A stretch of DNA of 64,000 nucleotides from assembly GCA_965153455.1 (NCBI GenBank), contig OZ234504.1, positions 2,356,001-2,420,000 on the forward strand, given 5' to 3'. Below, piece by piece: positions 36,076 through 45,685 of the stretch. A program made the position numbers and the translations under genes. Numbering within the stretch: the first letter of the stretch is position 1; every line of letters starts with the position of its first letter. The notes beneath the pieces are model-generated. The model was not told where the DNA came from. It ran no database searches and worked only from the letters and a program-made list of their open reading frames with translations. This stretch comes from Sphagnum compactum. Lineage: Eukaryota > Bryophyta > Sphagnopsida > Sphagnales.

Positions 36076-37510
36076 GGGCTGTTGCCTCCCTCCCTGCAAG
36101 GGGTTCACCCTGTTCTTTAGACAAAAGCACTCGAAGTTGATTATTTGGAGCTGGTTCATGCACAACATCTGCAGTTCATAGCAGAGTTAAAAGCTCAGCT
36201 AAAGAAGGTTCTGAATCCTTGTCTGCAACCTTGTATGTTCTCTTTTTCAATGTGTGCTGTGTCTGTTTATGGCTTGGAATAATGTCAATTTTCCTTGTTA
36301 GCAGAGTGAGAAGACCATAAAGGGAGAAGCGAGTAAAACATCTTGCTAGATCAGCAGCTGAGGGAAGCTTTACAGGAATTAAGCAATCTTCAAACCGAGC
36401 TTCAGGTAGGGAATTTTGGATTCTCCATTTCTGTATTTTGATATTCATTAGGTGGCATGTTCTGCTACAGGGTAGAATATCCCCTAGTGTGAACCTTGAC
36501 AACAGCATCTAGTTGAGGGAATTAGTCTTAATGATCTTGTGTCTCAAAGATTTTCTACTATTGAACCTATCTGTGAGTTGATATGCTTTGGAGTGGTTTG
36601 GATCTTTATCCTGTCCTCTTTCTTTGCTTCTCATCTATGCCCTATGTTTTAGTTTATAGCTATTTATCATTGCTGATGAGGACATTTTATCATGGTTTGT
36701 GTTGCTTATGTGGTGTGCACTGTGCACATGCTTTAGTGGACAAAGGAGGCTCTGAATATTGCTGAAGCATGCATAGAATTACAACAGAAGGGCAACTATT
36801 CAACTCAAATAAATACAGAAACTCTTGAGGAAGGAGGTCAGTTTGTAATGCAGTTACAGCAAGAGCTGGAGTCAGCAAAAGCTGCACTGGAAGGAGAGCA
36901 AGTTTGCAGAAGAGAATTGGAAGAAAAGATTGTTTTTTTTAGAAGTGATCCAACAAATAGAGAAAACATGCATCATGAGACAGAAACTGGGTCTGAAGCA
37001 TTGAGTCCGGTGACAAAAATTAGCGATCATCACCCCACCTGCTATCGATCATGTGGAGGTAAACTATAGGACAGCTACCAAGAAGTCAGAAGCTGCTGCT
37101 GCTGCAGTGGCAGCAACCGTAACATCTCTTGGAACTCTTTCAAAGGGTACTACTGCAGGATCACATGATGAATCTGCACCATATTCAAATGGATCAACAT
37201 TTGAACACACTGCAAAGCCACAAGTAAACTACTCATTAACTTGTCTACATAAGAATAATTATCTAGTTGCTGCAGCAGCAGCAACGGGTAGATCAAAGTT
37301 CGCCCTCAACAGCCAGCTTGCAAAAGGAACCATACGTCCATCCCCAGGCCAGAATAGCATACCAGTGAAAATGAAGGGAAGTGGCAGTGATCATTTGAAA
37401 GCTCCTGGGTCCTTGATTTGTCTGCAATGTCACCACACTTGTCACACTGTAAAACAGAAGCATCCCGAACACAGATTAATAACACATGCTTCTCTGCAAA
37501 AGGTATGAAC
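36076..37510 (+). pseudogene. Coiled-coil gene fragment, several exon-like pieces, identity unknown
   Basis: Exon-like stretches with coiled-coil character follow the LINE directly. These are KALEVDYLELVHAQHLQF then IAELKAQLKK ending at a GT (36126-36208), QQLREALQELSNLQTELQ ending at a GT (about 36350-36404), and a longer piece after an acceptor-like AG (36738-37030) containing TKEALNIAEACIELQQK and QQELESAKAALEGEQVCRRELEEKI. From about 37040 a different frame stays open to 37508 (NYRTATKKSEAAAAAVAATV, SLGTLSKGTTAGS). The step between the last two frames is either a frameshift or a missed splice. No start codon or 5' exons were found: the LINE and other repeats occupy that side. I do not recognise the protein. 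It may be the 3' end of a real gene broken by insertions. Confidence 0.35.
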
Positions 37511-37544
37511 AACCACACATCTACTGCATAAAGATGAGAACGGA

Positions 37545-37935
37545 CTTATCAGGTTGGCATGCGGACGTGCAAAAGTTGCTGTTGTTTCTGCTTGCAACAC
37601 AGGACCTTGCAGGCCAAGATCCGTCGATGGATCCACGCGGAGACAGTGATGGGTCGAGAGAGTCGATCGATAGTTGTCGTGAATCCCGAAAATTACATCG
37701 ATGAACCTAATTCTGTAATCTGTAGGCAACGATGATGACAACAAAACAAAAAGAAAACAAAAAAAAGTGAAATAATTGAAAGCAGCCATGCATCGCAACA
37801 AAGTTGTACCAAAAGCTCACACCAACGGCATCATAGAGAAAGGTTGTGAAAGTACCAGAACACTAAGATCTCACGTTGGCGTGCGGACGTGCAAAAGTTG
37901 CTGTTGCTGATGCTTGCAACACGGGGCCTGCAAAA
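37545..37935 (+). repeat. Duplicated segment, two copies about 320 bases apart
   Basis: GTTGGCATGCGGACGTGCAAAAGTTGCTGTTG, then TGCTTGCAACACAGG (37553-37610), recurs with few changes at 37873-37930. Between the copies lie a non-coding stretch and an A-rich tract. The frames here are not supported as genes. Confidence 0.7.
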
Positions 37936-38134
37936 CAGTAAGATCTCAAGTTGGCGTTGCGAAAGCCAAGTGCAAGTTCCTCTTAATATATAGCTTCTAC
38001 AAAGTGTAAGTGCAGGGTTGCATCATCAAGTGCACCATCCCACCACACTTGTACACACTACTGCTAGCCCTATCACACGTGTGCCACAGATGCAGCAGAC
38101 GACAACCTCTAGCGACCTTTTCAATCTGTGTTTT

Positions 38135-38150
38135 TGTGTGTGTGTGTGCG
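38135..38150 (+). repeat. (GT)n microsatellite
   Basis: Eight GT/TG dinucleotides, followed by GCGTGCATGCACG, an imperfect alternating purine-pyrimidine tract. Confidence 0.8.
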
Positions 38151-38317
38151 TGCATGCACGTCTGTCTGTTTTCTTTGAAAATCTAAATAGCCGGGATTGC
38201 CATCCTTATTGTCTCGCTCGCCGTCTTTCTTGATAATCTACTCTCTTGCGTGCACACCTGCACGTATGTGTATTCTCTTTGTGAATAGAATAGTAAGGAA
38301 GGTCAAAGAGGCAACTG

Positions 38318-38365
38318 TCCGTCCGGCTTCAAGGGAAGCTTCATTGTTCCTTTACTATACGTAAT
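38318..38365 (+). repeat. Dispersed repeat with GGGAAGCTTCAT core, copy 2
   Basis: Shares CGTCCGGCTTCAAGGGAAGCTTCAT and CCTTTACTATACGTAA with the copy at 33048-33113; the middle is shorter by about 13 bases. Confidence 0.6.
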
Positions 38366-38639
38366 GTGTGGGTCCCTCATTTGAAAGGAGGAAAACGTGG
38401 GCCTTCATCTCCGTTCACTTTTGGGATTCTTTTCTTCACTATTTATTTTCAGAAAAACAGCCAACATCTCCCCCTGGCCCCAAAACATGGGCCCATCAAA
38501 ATCACCGGCCATTTACACGAGGCTTTTTTTTTATGTGAGATGCTAAATACCCCCATTTAGCTCTGTCATGAGACTTTTTTTTTATGCTACATGCTAAATA
38601 CCTCCATCGAGCTCTGTAGAGTGCATGTTTTTATTGACT

Positions 38640-38735
38640 TCTTGCACATGTTTTTTTTGGCACTGCATGGTTCTGCATAAAACCGTGCTGCAGGGGTCTA
38701 CATGTTCTTTTATTCAGCAAAAGAACTTGTCAATG
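38640..38735 (+). repeat. Dispersed repeat, copy 1 (second copy 41973-42075)
   Basis: CTTCTTGCACATGTTTTT, CCTGCA/ACTGCATGGTT, GCATAAAACCGTGC, CTACATGTTCTTTTATTC and AAAGAACTT recur in the same order at 41973-42075. No protein is encoded. Confidence 0.6.
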
Positions 38736-38739
38736 CTCT

Positions 38740-40040
38740 TCATATTTTAATTCTGCTTGATTTTATTTTTGTATTGTGGTTGTTTAGCAGACTCAAAATT
38801 TTAACATCTCAAGAATAGAACATGGTACCAAGCAATGATATAGGTTCAGATGTAAAGGGAAGTGTGATTTCTTTTCTATTTAAATAACTCCTACAGTTAA
38901 AAAAGTTAGACCCTGCAGCAGAACCACAAGGGCCGCAGGGCTGCACCGTCAGGCCCAGAAAGGGTGCTGGACAGTGCTCAATGTGGGGAGGGGGTTGATA
39001 GCATATCAATAAAATCAAACATGGGGTTGTTAATTTGTTTAGGGTTTAAAAATTATTATGGGAAAGGTGGCTAGGGTTTATTGAGGAAGAATATAAAAGA
39101 GTGAATGCAATATGAAAGTATGACATTTGAAGACTTTGCATTTTGAGGTACCCCTAAATCCTCTTTCATTTCATTTATGATTGTTGTTTTATTTTCATAT
39201 TGATAAGTGATATAACAAATGATTTAATATTTCAAGTTAAATTACATATTATATTATGACATTTTTAATGTTGACATTACTATATAGCACATAAACATAG
39301 GTATTGAAATTTGAGAAGACGAAAATCACAAGTATGGCATAGTTTTGATAATGTTTCAACATTAGGTAATAGTTATAGCAATGATATCATAGGTATCGTA
39401 ACCCCATACAAATTTGAACTATAGGTATGCATAGTTTTGAGAATGTTTCAATAATTTGTAATGGTTATAACAGTGTTATCATGAGTATTGTAATCCCTAA
39501 AAAGTTTGGACCATAGGTATTACATTGTTTTGATAATATTTTAATAATATTTAATGTTTATAACAATGATATAATAGATATTGTAATCCCTAGTCAAAAT
39601 TGGAACATAGATATTGTTTGTATATAACTTAGGTAGAATACTAGGGCATAAGTACTATTTTTAAATGTAATGCAATTACATGTATTGCATATGTTTAACA
39701 ATGTTCTAGCATTAAAACATTGGTATTGCATGTCATTGTACATGTTTGCACTTATTAGTACATACTATAATATCTACCTTTTGTTTTGATTCTGTATGTC
39801 ATATGAAACTTTAGAGCATATGCATCAAGGTGGGCCAAGCCTCTTGGGTATGGGTCGAGGCTTCTTGGACATTAACATGGGTTACTTTAGTCTGATCAAA
39901 ATCATAGGGTTATTCTAATTGTAAGCATGGCCTTCTTGGACAGGGGCCTAGGATCTTCAAACACATGCCATTTTCAACACACTACCGAGTTAGGCCAAAG
40001 CTTTATAGTTAGATGAAAACCCCAATATGGATGTAGATAT
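38740..40040. other. AT-rich intergenic DNA
   Basis: No gene. The segment 39300-39620 contains diverged repeats of an ATAGGTATTGCATAGTTTTGATAATGTTT unit with AATGGTTATAACAATG-type sequence, about four copies with a period near 100. Confidence 0.45.
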
Positions 40041-40059
40041 ATGAAATGCATTTTAAGAT

Positions 40060-40340
40060 TTTTTTGGTTTTGCACCTGCAAGAAGAGGAGGAGGAGGGTG
40101 GGGGAGGCTGCAATGCCACTCCCCTTTGGTTTTTTGGTTTTGTACCTGCAAGACAGGGAGGAGCAAGGGGCAACCTGCGATGCCCTTCCCCCTTCCCTGG
40201 TTCTCCGATTTTGTACCCGCAAGAAAAGAAAAGGAGGAGGAGGAAGGGGAGGGCCCCCTCCCTAGTTCTTTGGTTTTGTAAAAGCAAGAAAAGGAGGAGG
40301 AGGAAGGGGGGTTGCGGTGCCCCTCCCTTGCTTTGCTCCT
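40060..40340 (+). repeat. Tandem repeat of about 70 bases, four units
   Basis: Each unit has GGTTTTGTACCTGCAAGA, followed by AGGAGGAGGAGG-type sequence and a TGCGATGCCCCTCCC-type end. The units begin near 40068, 40136, 40208 and 40270. Long frames on both strands here arise from the array. Confidence 0.75.
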
Positions 40341-40399
40341 AAGGGGGCGGTGGTGTGCTTCTGACATTTCTTGTTGCATAAACTGACCAACTGGGCCTT

Positions 40400-40640
40400 T
40401 CATTTGTTGCCATTTTTGCTATATGACTATTCTAGCAAGTAGACAGGGTTTGTCGATTTTGCTTTGGCAAATGGTTAAGTCTACACTACCGTTCACTTTG
40501 TTGACACTTTGCTATTTGACCATTTTAGTAAGTAGACCTTATGGCTTCTCAAGTCTGCTTTGCCAAATGGAGGTCAACACTGCCATTCACTTTGTTGTCA
40601 TTTTACTTTTGGACTATTGTACAAAAGATTGAAATAAATG
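40400..40640 (+). repeat. Short tandem units, copy 2 (also at 31890-32105)
   Basis: Three units of about 85 bases: TTCACTTTGTTG-CA-TTTGCTATTTGAC, AGTAGAC, TCTGCTTTGCCAAATGG, AGTCTACACTACC. They match the units at 31890-32105. Confidence 0.65.
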
Positions 40641-40772
40641 GCCACACTTTTTCAACACGTTGTCTAATTCTGGGCCAGGTAAGTGAACCAGCACCCACCA
40701 CTGCACCATGAAGGATGAATGATAAGTGATCAAAAGCAGTTTTCTGTTGGGTTCCAGTTCCCTAGCTAACCA

Positions 40773-40848
40773 TGGTGGTTAGCCCAGTTGCTTTTCTTTT
40801 CTACCTACTGCTAACAACCCACAAGGAGGTTGTTAGTAGGTAGGTAGT
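40773..40848. repeat. Two neighbouring hairpins before a Helitron-like end
   Basis: GCTAACC-ATGG-TGGTTAGC (about 40773-40793) is followed by CTACCTACTGCTAACAACC, an 8-base loop, and GGTTGTTAGTAGGTAGGTAG (about 40801-40848), a nearly perfect stem of 18-19 bp. Confidence 0.75.
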
Positions 40849-40919
40849 AAAACCAGCCCTTCCTTACGTCGGTTCCAAGAGCAGAGCAAGTGAGACAAAG
40901 TGAGGTGCTACTAGGAACA

Positions 40920-40955
40920 CTAGTTTGAACCCCGTGCCTAATGCACAGGTGTATT
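40920..40955 (-). repeat. Helitron-like 3' terminus 3
   Basis: Identical to terminus 1 over the stem-loop and the last ten bases: minus strand hairpin CCTGTGC-ATTAG-GCACGGGG, then TTCAAACTAG and a T in the flank. Confidence 0.5.
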
Positions 40956-41404
40956 ATTCCAATTTGTAATGTAGCAAAGCTGCCGTCTTGCCAAACATCC
41001 AGAAGAGGATTACAGCAAATATGGCTACGAACAAAAAAAGAAAGTTTTAAGAAAAAAACATCTTTCTCTATAATTTGTTACTGTACTGGAACTTAGTATA
41101 AAATTCTGGCTACTTTCATATACAAGAAAACCTTACAAACAGTCTTTTATTTTCCCGGTCATTTCATTAAAAATTGCCATTATGGAAAATTTTCGCGTAA
41201 AAAAATACCCCTAGAAGGAGCCTGATTTGATATGTGAAGAAAAGCTGGAGGTAATCACAGGAAGTGCGCATAAATTATTGCATATCATGATGAAAGACTG
41301 GCCAAGAAAGTGGCCAACAATTGAAAAGCTCACTTAGAAAACATGGGAGAGAAGTATTGGATTGCACCAAGTTCCAAATACGGCCATAATGTGATCGTGA
41401 ATGG

Positions 41405-41545
41405 ATTGCACCAAGTTCCGAATACTGCCATAATGTGATGATGAAACTGTGCCACCCATAAATTAACCCAAGAACCGGAAAAAGGGCAAAAGAAGGAACA
41501 AAATGGAAGGACCCACGTCCAAGAAGAAGGCAAATAAACTAGCTA
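41405..41545 (+). repeat. Left flanking direct repeat of the DDE transposon region
   Basis: AATGTGATGATGAAAC-CTG-CA and GGAACAAAATGGAAGGACCC-CGTCCA-GAAG recur in order at about 45030-45150, on the other side of the transposase. The copies are diverged. Just upstream, ATTGCACCAAGTTCC is itself duplicated (41361 and 41405). Confidence 0.5.
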
Positions 41546-41724
41546 AGATGGTGAACCAAAATGACTTACGTATCTGACAATATACAGTTAATTCCATACA
41601 TAATGCCCATAGTGGCTTGGAGTTTTATGGGGGGTTTACCTCCCCTTTCTTTAGTCGATATGTTTCAAGCCTTTCTTTAGTTGATATGCTTCAATCCACT
41701 TGTGGAGGTTTTGGTACTTAGTCC

Positions 41725-41970
41725 CTACCTCCTTGTGGCCCACCTCTTTTGGGCTGTTTGCTTCCCTAGCGTTTAAATACCTCCCATTGAGCTGGCTCTG
41801 TTTCTTTTTCAACCAATTTCCTTCTTGTGGCCCACCCGTTTTGGACTGTTTGCTTGCCTGGACTTTAAATACCTCCCATCTTTGCACGTGTTTTTCAGCC
41901 CTGCATGCTTTGCTCCTTGTTTCTTTTTCAACCAATTTCCTTCTTGTGGCCCACCCGTTTTTGTTTTCCT
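41725..41970 (+). repeat. Tandem repeat with TTCCTTCTTGTGGCCCACC units, three copies
   Basis: The unit CTTTTTCAACCAATTTCCTTCTTGTGGCCCACC-CGTTTTGG appears at about 41807 and 41927, and a diverged one (CTACCTCCTTGTGGCCCACCTC) at about 41727. Between them are TTTGCTT-CCT and TTTAAATACCTCCCAT words. Confidence 0.65.
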
Positions 41971-41972
41971 TG

Positions 41973-42075
41973 TCTTCTTGCGCATGTTTTTGGGCCCTGC
42001 ACGGTTGGGCATAAAACCATGCAGCATGGTTCTACTACATGTTCTTTTTATTCTGCCAAAGAACTTAGCAAAATG
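41973..42075 (+). repeat. Dispersed repeat, copy 2 (first copy 38640-38735)
   Basis: Carries the same landmarks as the copy at 38640: CTTCTTGCGCATGTTTTT, CCTGCACGGTT, GCATAAAACCATGC, CTACATGTTCTTTTTATTC and AAAGAACTT. Confidence 0.6.
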
Positions 42076-42154
42076 TTCTTTTTATTGAAGCAAACTACGT
42101 CATGTTTTGGTTCCATCATAGGATTCCAAAGAAGAAATCTACAATATGTATTTC

Positions 42155-42450
42155 CTCACCGGATTCGAAACCTGAACCTTGCCGGTACAAAACATGCTAC
42201 AGGACACTGGCATAGGTTCAGGGACGGAGGAAAGAAGAAAAGTAAAATATGGTTTTTGTCATAGGACTCCAAACCTGAAGTTTGCAAGTACAAAACATGC
42301 TACAGACCCACTGGCATATCTTCAGGGATGGAGGAATGAAGAAAACTAAAATATGCTTTTCCTCATAGGATTCGAAACCTGAATTTGCAAGTACAAAACA
42401 GGCTACAGACCACTGGCATAGCTTAGACCACTGGCATAGCTTCAGGCACT
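42155..42450 (+). repeat. Tandem repeat of about 104 bases, nearly three units
   Basis: Each unit has CATAGGATTCGAAACCTGAA, GCAAGTACAAAACATGCTACAG, CCACTGGCATAGCTTCAGG and, in the first two, GGAGGAA-GAAGAAAA-TAAAATATG. The TACAAAACA word falls at about 42186, 42290 and 42392. The array directly adjoins the left end of the DDE transposon. Confidence 0.75.
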
Positions 42451-42472
42451 GAGAAACGCCAAAAATAATTTT

Positions 42473-44977
42473 TTCCCATTCGCACTAAAAATAATTATTT
42501 TTGGCCGCTGCGAAAAAAAAAACTAATTTTTTACAGCCGGTGCGAAGTTGCGAATTAATCCGATAATTTTACAACCTTGTCAGCGAAAAATACTGGTGAT
42601 GTTGATCTAACAACTGAATTCTAATCTTCTCCATCTGATCCATCCTCCTCAGAGTCAGAACCATCTAGGTCTACATCACTTGGAACATCAAACTGATCAT
42701 CCAGGCAGGCCTCCATCACATCGGCCAATGAAGCCTGCTCCATGTGCGCGAGCACCTCGATGTCCCCCTCAGGCCCTGCCGTCGTATCCTCCTCTGCTGT
42801 TTCCAGTACCAACAGACCCCTTGTCAGACATTCTGACAAGACCTTTGCTTGGAACTCCGCTTCGTGAATCTTCCCCATCCCGCACTTCGTCCACCCCTTC
42901 TTGATCATCTGCTTGACCCCTGCCAGCTCCTCCCAGGAACCCATCAACCAGCCTACCAAATGGCATCTGAGCTCCTTGATCCCAAGCTGGAGTTGGATGT
43001 TATCCGGCTGCACCCCGTTGAGCACCTGACATGCTACTTGTTGGCGTTGCCACAGATTGAACTGAGTGCGGAAGCGGTGCTTGAAAGGGCGCTACAGAAC
43101 TACATCAGCGACCTGCAGCTTGCTAGTGCAGTTGGCAGGAACAAAAATGAGGTGTAGAAGCGGATGATTCTCCTTTAGCCACCCTCTAAACTCCTCTGAA
43201 ATATGCACCTTCCAACAATCAATGTTCCAGATGTAATGCTGAGAGGACGAAGCACGCCCCAACTCCTCACACTGCTTTGCATGCCACGGCACAATGACCT
43301 GGTCAACGAACTCCCTCATGGTCTGCTGGTTAGACCAACGGTTGGACGACATGGTCAGATGCCAGCCCTTCGCCCTACCTGCCATCCCCACTTGCTGCTG
43401 AGCTAACCATGCAAGTAATCTGACGCTTATCGTCCTTTCCCAGACTCTTGACATCTTTGACCCCCTTAACGTCATAGGTCTAATCTGTGCTTGGCCGAAT
43501 GTGGAGAGCAGTCTGATCAGAATCGATGACTAGCTCTTCGGGGATATCATATGTCTTCACAAGTGCAGCTATCCTGTAGGCCATATCATGACCCTGGGAT
43601 TCCCAATCAGCGGGGAGCTTACTTGCTGCTGTGGTACTCCTTCTCCAAGTCCAACCCATGTGCCTGCGCACAAACTTCCTTACAAACCTTCTCGACACGC
43701 TGAAGAATCCACTCTTTGTGCGCCTCTCAAAGAGCTCAGGGGCAATAGCTGAGATAATCCCCTGAATAACTGTCTGAGCAATGGTGCTGTCCAAAGGCTA
43801 CCCCGAGTCTCACATGCCTTTCAGAGTGTCTACGATCATCTGAAAGGCCACTGGATGATCTTTGAGGATCCCTCGAAGCCCTTTGTCCTAAGCAGTTGAC
43901 CGTGCAGACTGCAGCTTGATAGCCTCCTCATACTTCCTCTGTAAAACAAAGCGCCCCGTCACATCCTTCTCAAACCACCCCTTCAAAGTGCTGATGGTCA
44001 GGTTGTCAAAAGGGCTGCCAACCCGGCCAGGCTTTCTGATGTGTTGAAGGGAGAACAGAGCTTCATATAAGCTCTTGGGGTGCTGCTTCACAGCTTGTTC
44101 AATGAAAGGCCACAGATCAGGGACAAACCAGTTTGTGTAACTTCCCCTTTTTTTCTTTGCAGGGGGTGGTTTTTCGCTTGCATCCACCCCCGTCTCCTCA
44201 ACTGCTGCCGCATCCCCTTGCTCCCCCCCATTCTGTGCTGCAGGTTGCTGTCCGGAAGCCTGAACTGGAATCAATATGGTCGAGGGCACTGCAGTGCTTT
44301 TCTTTGGTCTACCAACGGGACGCTTGGCAGCCAGAGGGGCCTTCTCTGCCTCTTCTCTACGGGCTACCTGCTCCTTCAACCGCTCTCCCAACTGAGTCTA
44401 GCTTCTCTACCATTGGGCAAGCTGCTCTTCTTTAGAGATGACAGAAAAAAACTTGGTGATAGTGGCCACCTTGGGCGCCATTCCCTTACTGATGCCTTGT
44501 GACCGGTTATGGGGTGGTCGAACGGAAACCTGATTATGGCTACTGAGTTTGGAAATCTGATCTTTTTGCTTTAAGGGTTTAAGGAATTCAACCCGCCAAA
44601 AAACGGACTTTATGAAAGCGGCGATTTTATGATTTTGGGGACATGAATCTTGTAACGGTGCATGGGAAAGCTTGAGCTGGAAGCCAAGGATGAAATGGCT
44701 GGAATTTTGGAGGAAGATTGACAAACTGAGGCAGTAATATTTCGCTGCAATATCTTTGTCTGGCCCGGCCGGGCCGGCCCGCCACGATCATTGAACCGTC
44801 ATCGCCAGGGTCGTGGGTGTTGTATCCAACGGCTCAAATTGAACGAATTTACCAAAACGAAAAGGTGGAGAAATTGCAAAAACGGCCTGGCGAAAGTGAA
44901 AATAATTGTGAAATGGTCAGTGCGAAAAAAAAAAACTTTTGAAAATAATTATTCGCAAGGCAGGTCGCGAATGGGAA
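42473..44977 (-). mobile_element. Decayed DDE transposon with short terminal inverted repeats
   Basis: The left edge TTCCCATTCGC (42473-42483) matches, in reverse complement, the right edge GCGAATGGGAA (44967-44977). Both ends then show an AATAATTATTTT word and a TGCGAAAAAAAA or matching TTTTTTTTCGCA run. Between them lies a single decayed transposase gene on the minus strand. The body is GC-rich compared with its surroundings. No clear target-site duplication was seen, so the exact edges are provisional. Confidence 0.55.
42621..44481 (-). pseudogene. DDE_1-type (pogo/Tc1-like) transposase, inactivated
   Basis: Start taken at 44481 (MAPKVATITKFF). The N-terminal part is basic, with an AT-hook-like GRPKK (about 44310), a WFVPDLWPFIEQAV block and a helix-rich DNA-binding region (to 43500). 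The catalytic domain shows the first acidic site in VIDSDQTALH (about 43510), the second in WNIDCWKVH (about 43215), and the third in PANCTSKLQVADV (about 43110), followed by RPFKHRF. The C-terminus is acidic (DLDGSDSEEDGSDGED). Seven in-frame stops interrupt it: TAG at 44407, 44398, 43888, 43798, 43480 and 43092, and TGA at 43810 (lowest coordinates). The frame changes near 43380-43400, where a short deletion seems likely. It is related to transposases of the pogo/jerky group. Inactive. Confidence 0.8.
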
Positions 44978-45029
44978 TGCCACTACGGTACTACATAGTC
45001 CTAAAGCCCAAAAGATAAATACGCTCACA

Positions 45030-45150
45030 CGTGATGATGAAAACCCTGCCAATCATCAAAAAACCAAAGCACCCCAAAAAAAAAGGGGGAATACAAGGAA
45101 CAAAATGGAAGGACCCGTGTCCATGAAGACAAATGACGACAAATGATCCA
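45030..45150 (+). repeat. Right flanking direct repeat of the DDE transposon region
   Basis: Diverged direct copy of 41405-41545 (GTGATGATGAAAACCCTGCCA, GGAACAAAATGGAAGGACCC, GTCCATGAAGAC). Confidence 0.5.
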
Positions 45151-45685
45151 CCTAAGAGGGGGGATGCCAAGTCAAGTTACATGTTTATTATATAGGTACA
45201 AACCCAAAATACCCACGTGAATATAGACACGTGTACAGGAAGTAGTGCAGGAGATCAGTTCTATAAAGTATTGCTTCAAGTCCTTTACAAAATCATCTGC
45301 TACTAGAAGAAAAACCCGGATCATCAGCTTGCAAGCTAAATTTGCTTTCAAACTTGTGCTGCTAGTGCATTGCCCTCCAGGAGCAGCTCCATCAACATTT
45401 ACAATAATCTTCAGTCTCTCTTTTCAAATTGCACCATATTAAGCCTTGTAGGTAAAGCTCTGGATGATCTTTAGTTAATTTCGCTTCCTGACTTGGATCA
45501 AAATTTTGTTGCAGATTTAAACTCAAGTTTTGCTAACCTGCTAGCATTCAACGAGGCCTCAGCAAGCTGCTGATCCATCAACATACTGATATTCAGTATG
45601 CGTTCGGATCTGTCGCACCCAGTCTGTACCTGACCTTATTTTGTTTTCATTTTCTTCCCAGGCTTTCGATTTGTAGGTGAGCAAT

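Noticed and set aside
42680-44502. Several plus-strand frames opposite the transposase
   Set aside because: Shadows of the GC-rich minus-strand transposase gene; no motifs on the plus strand.
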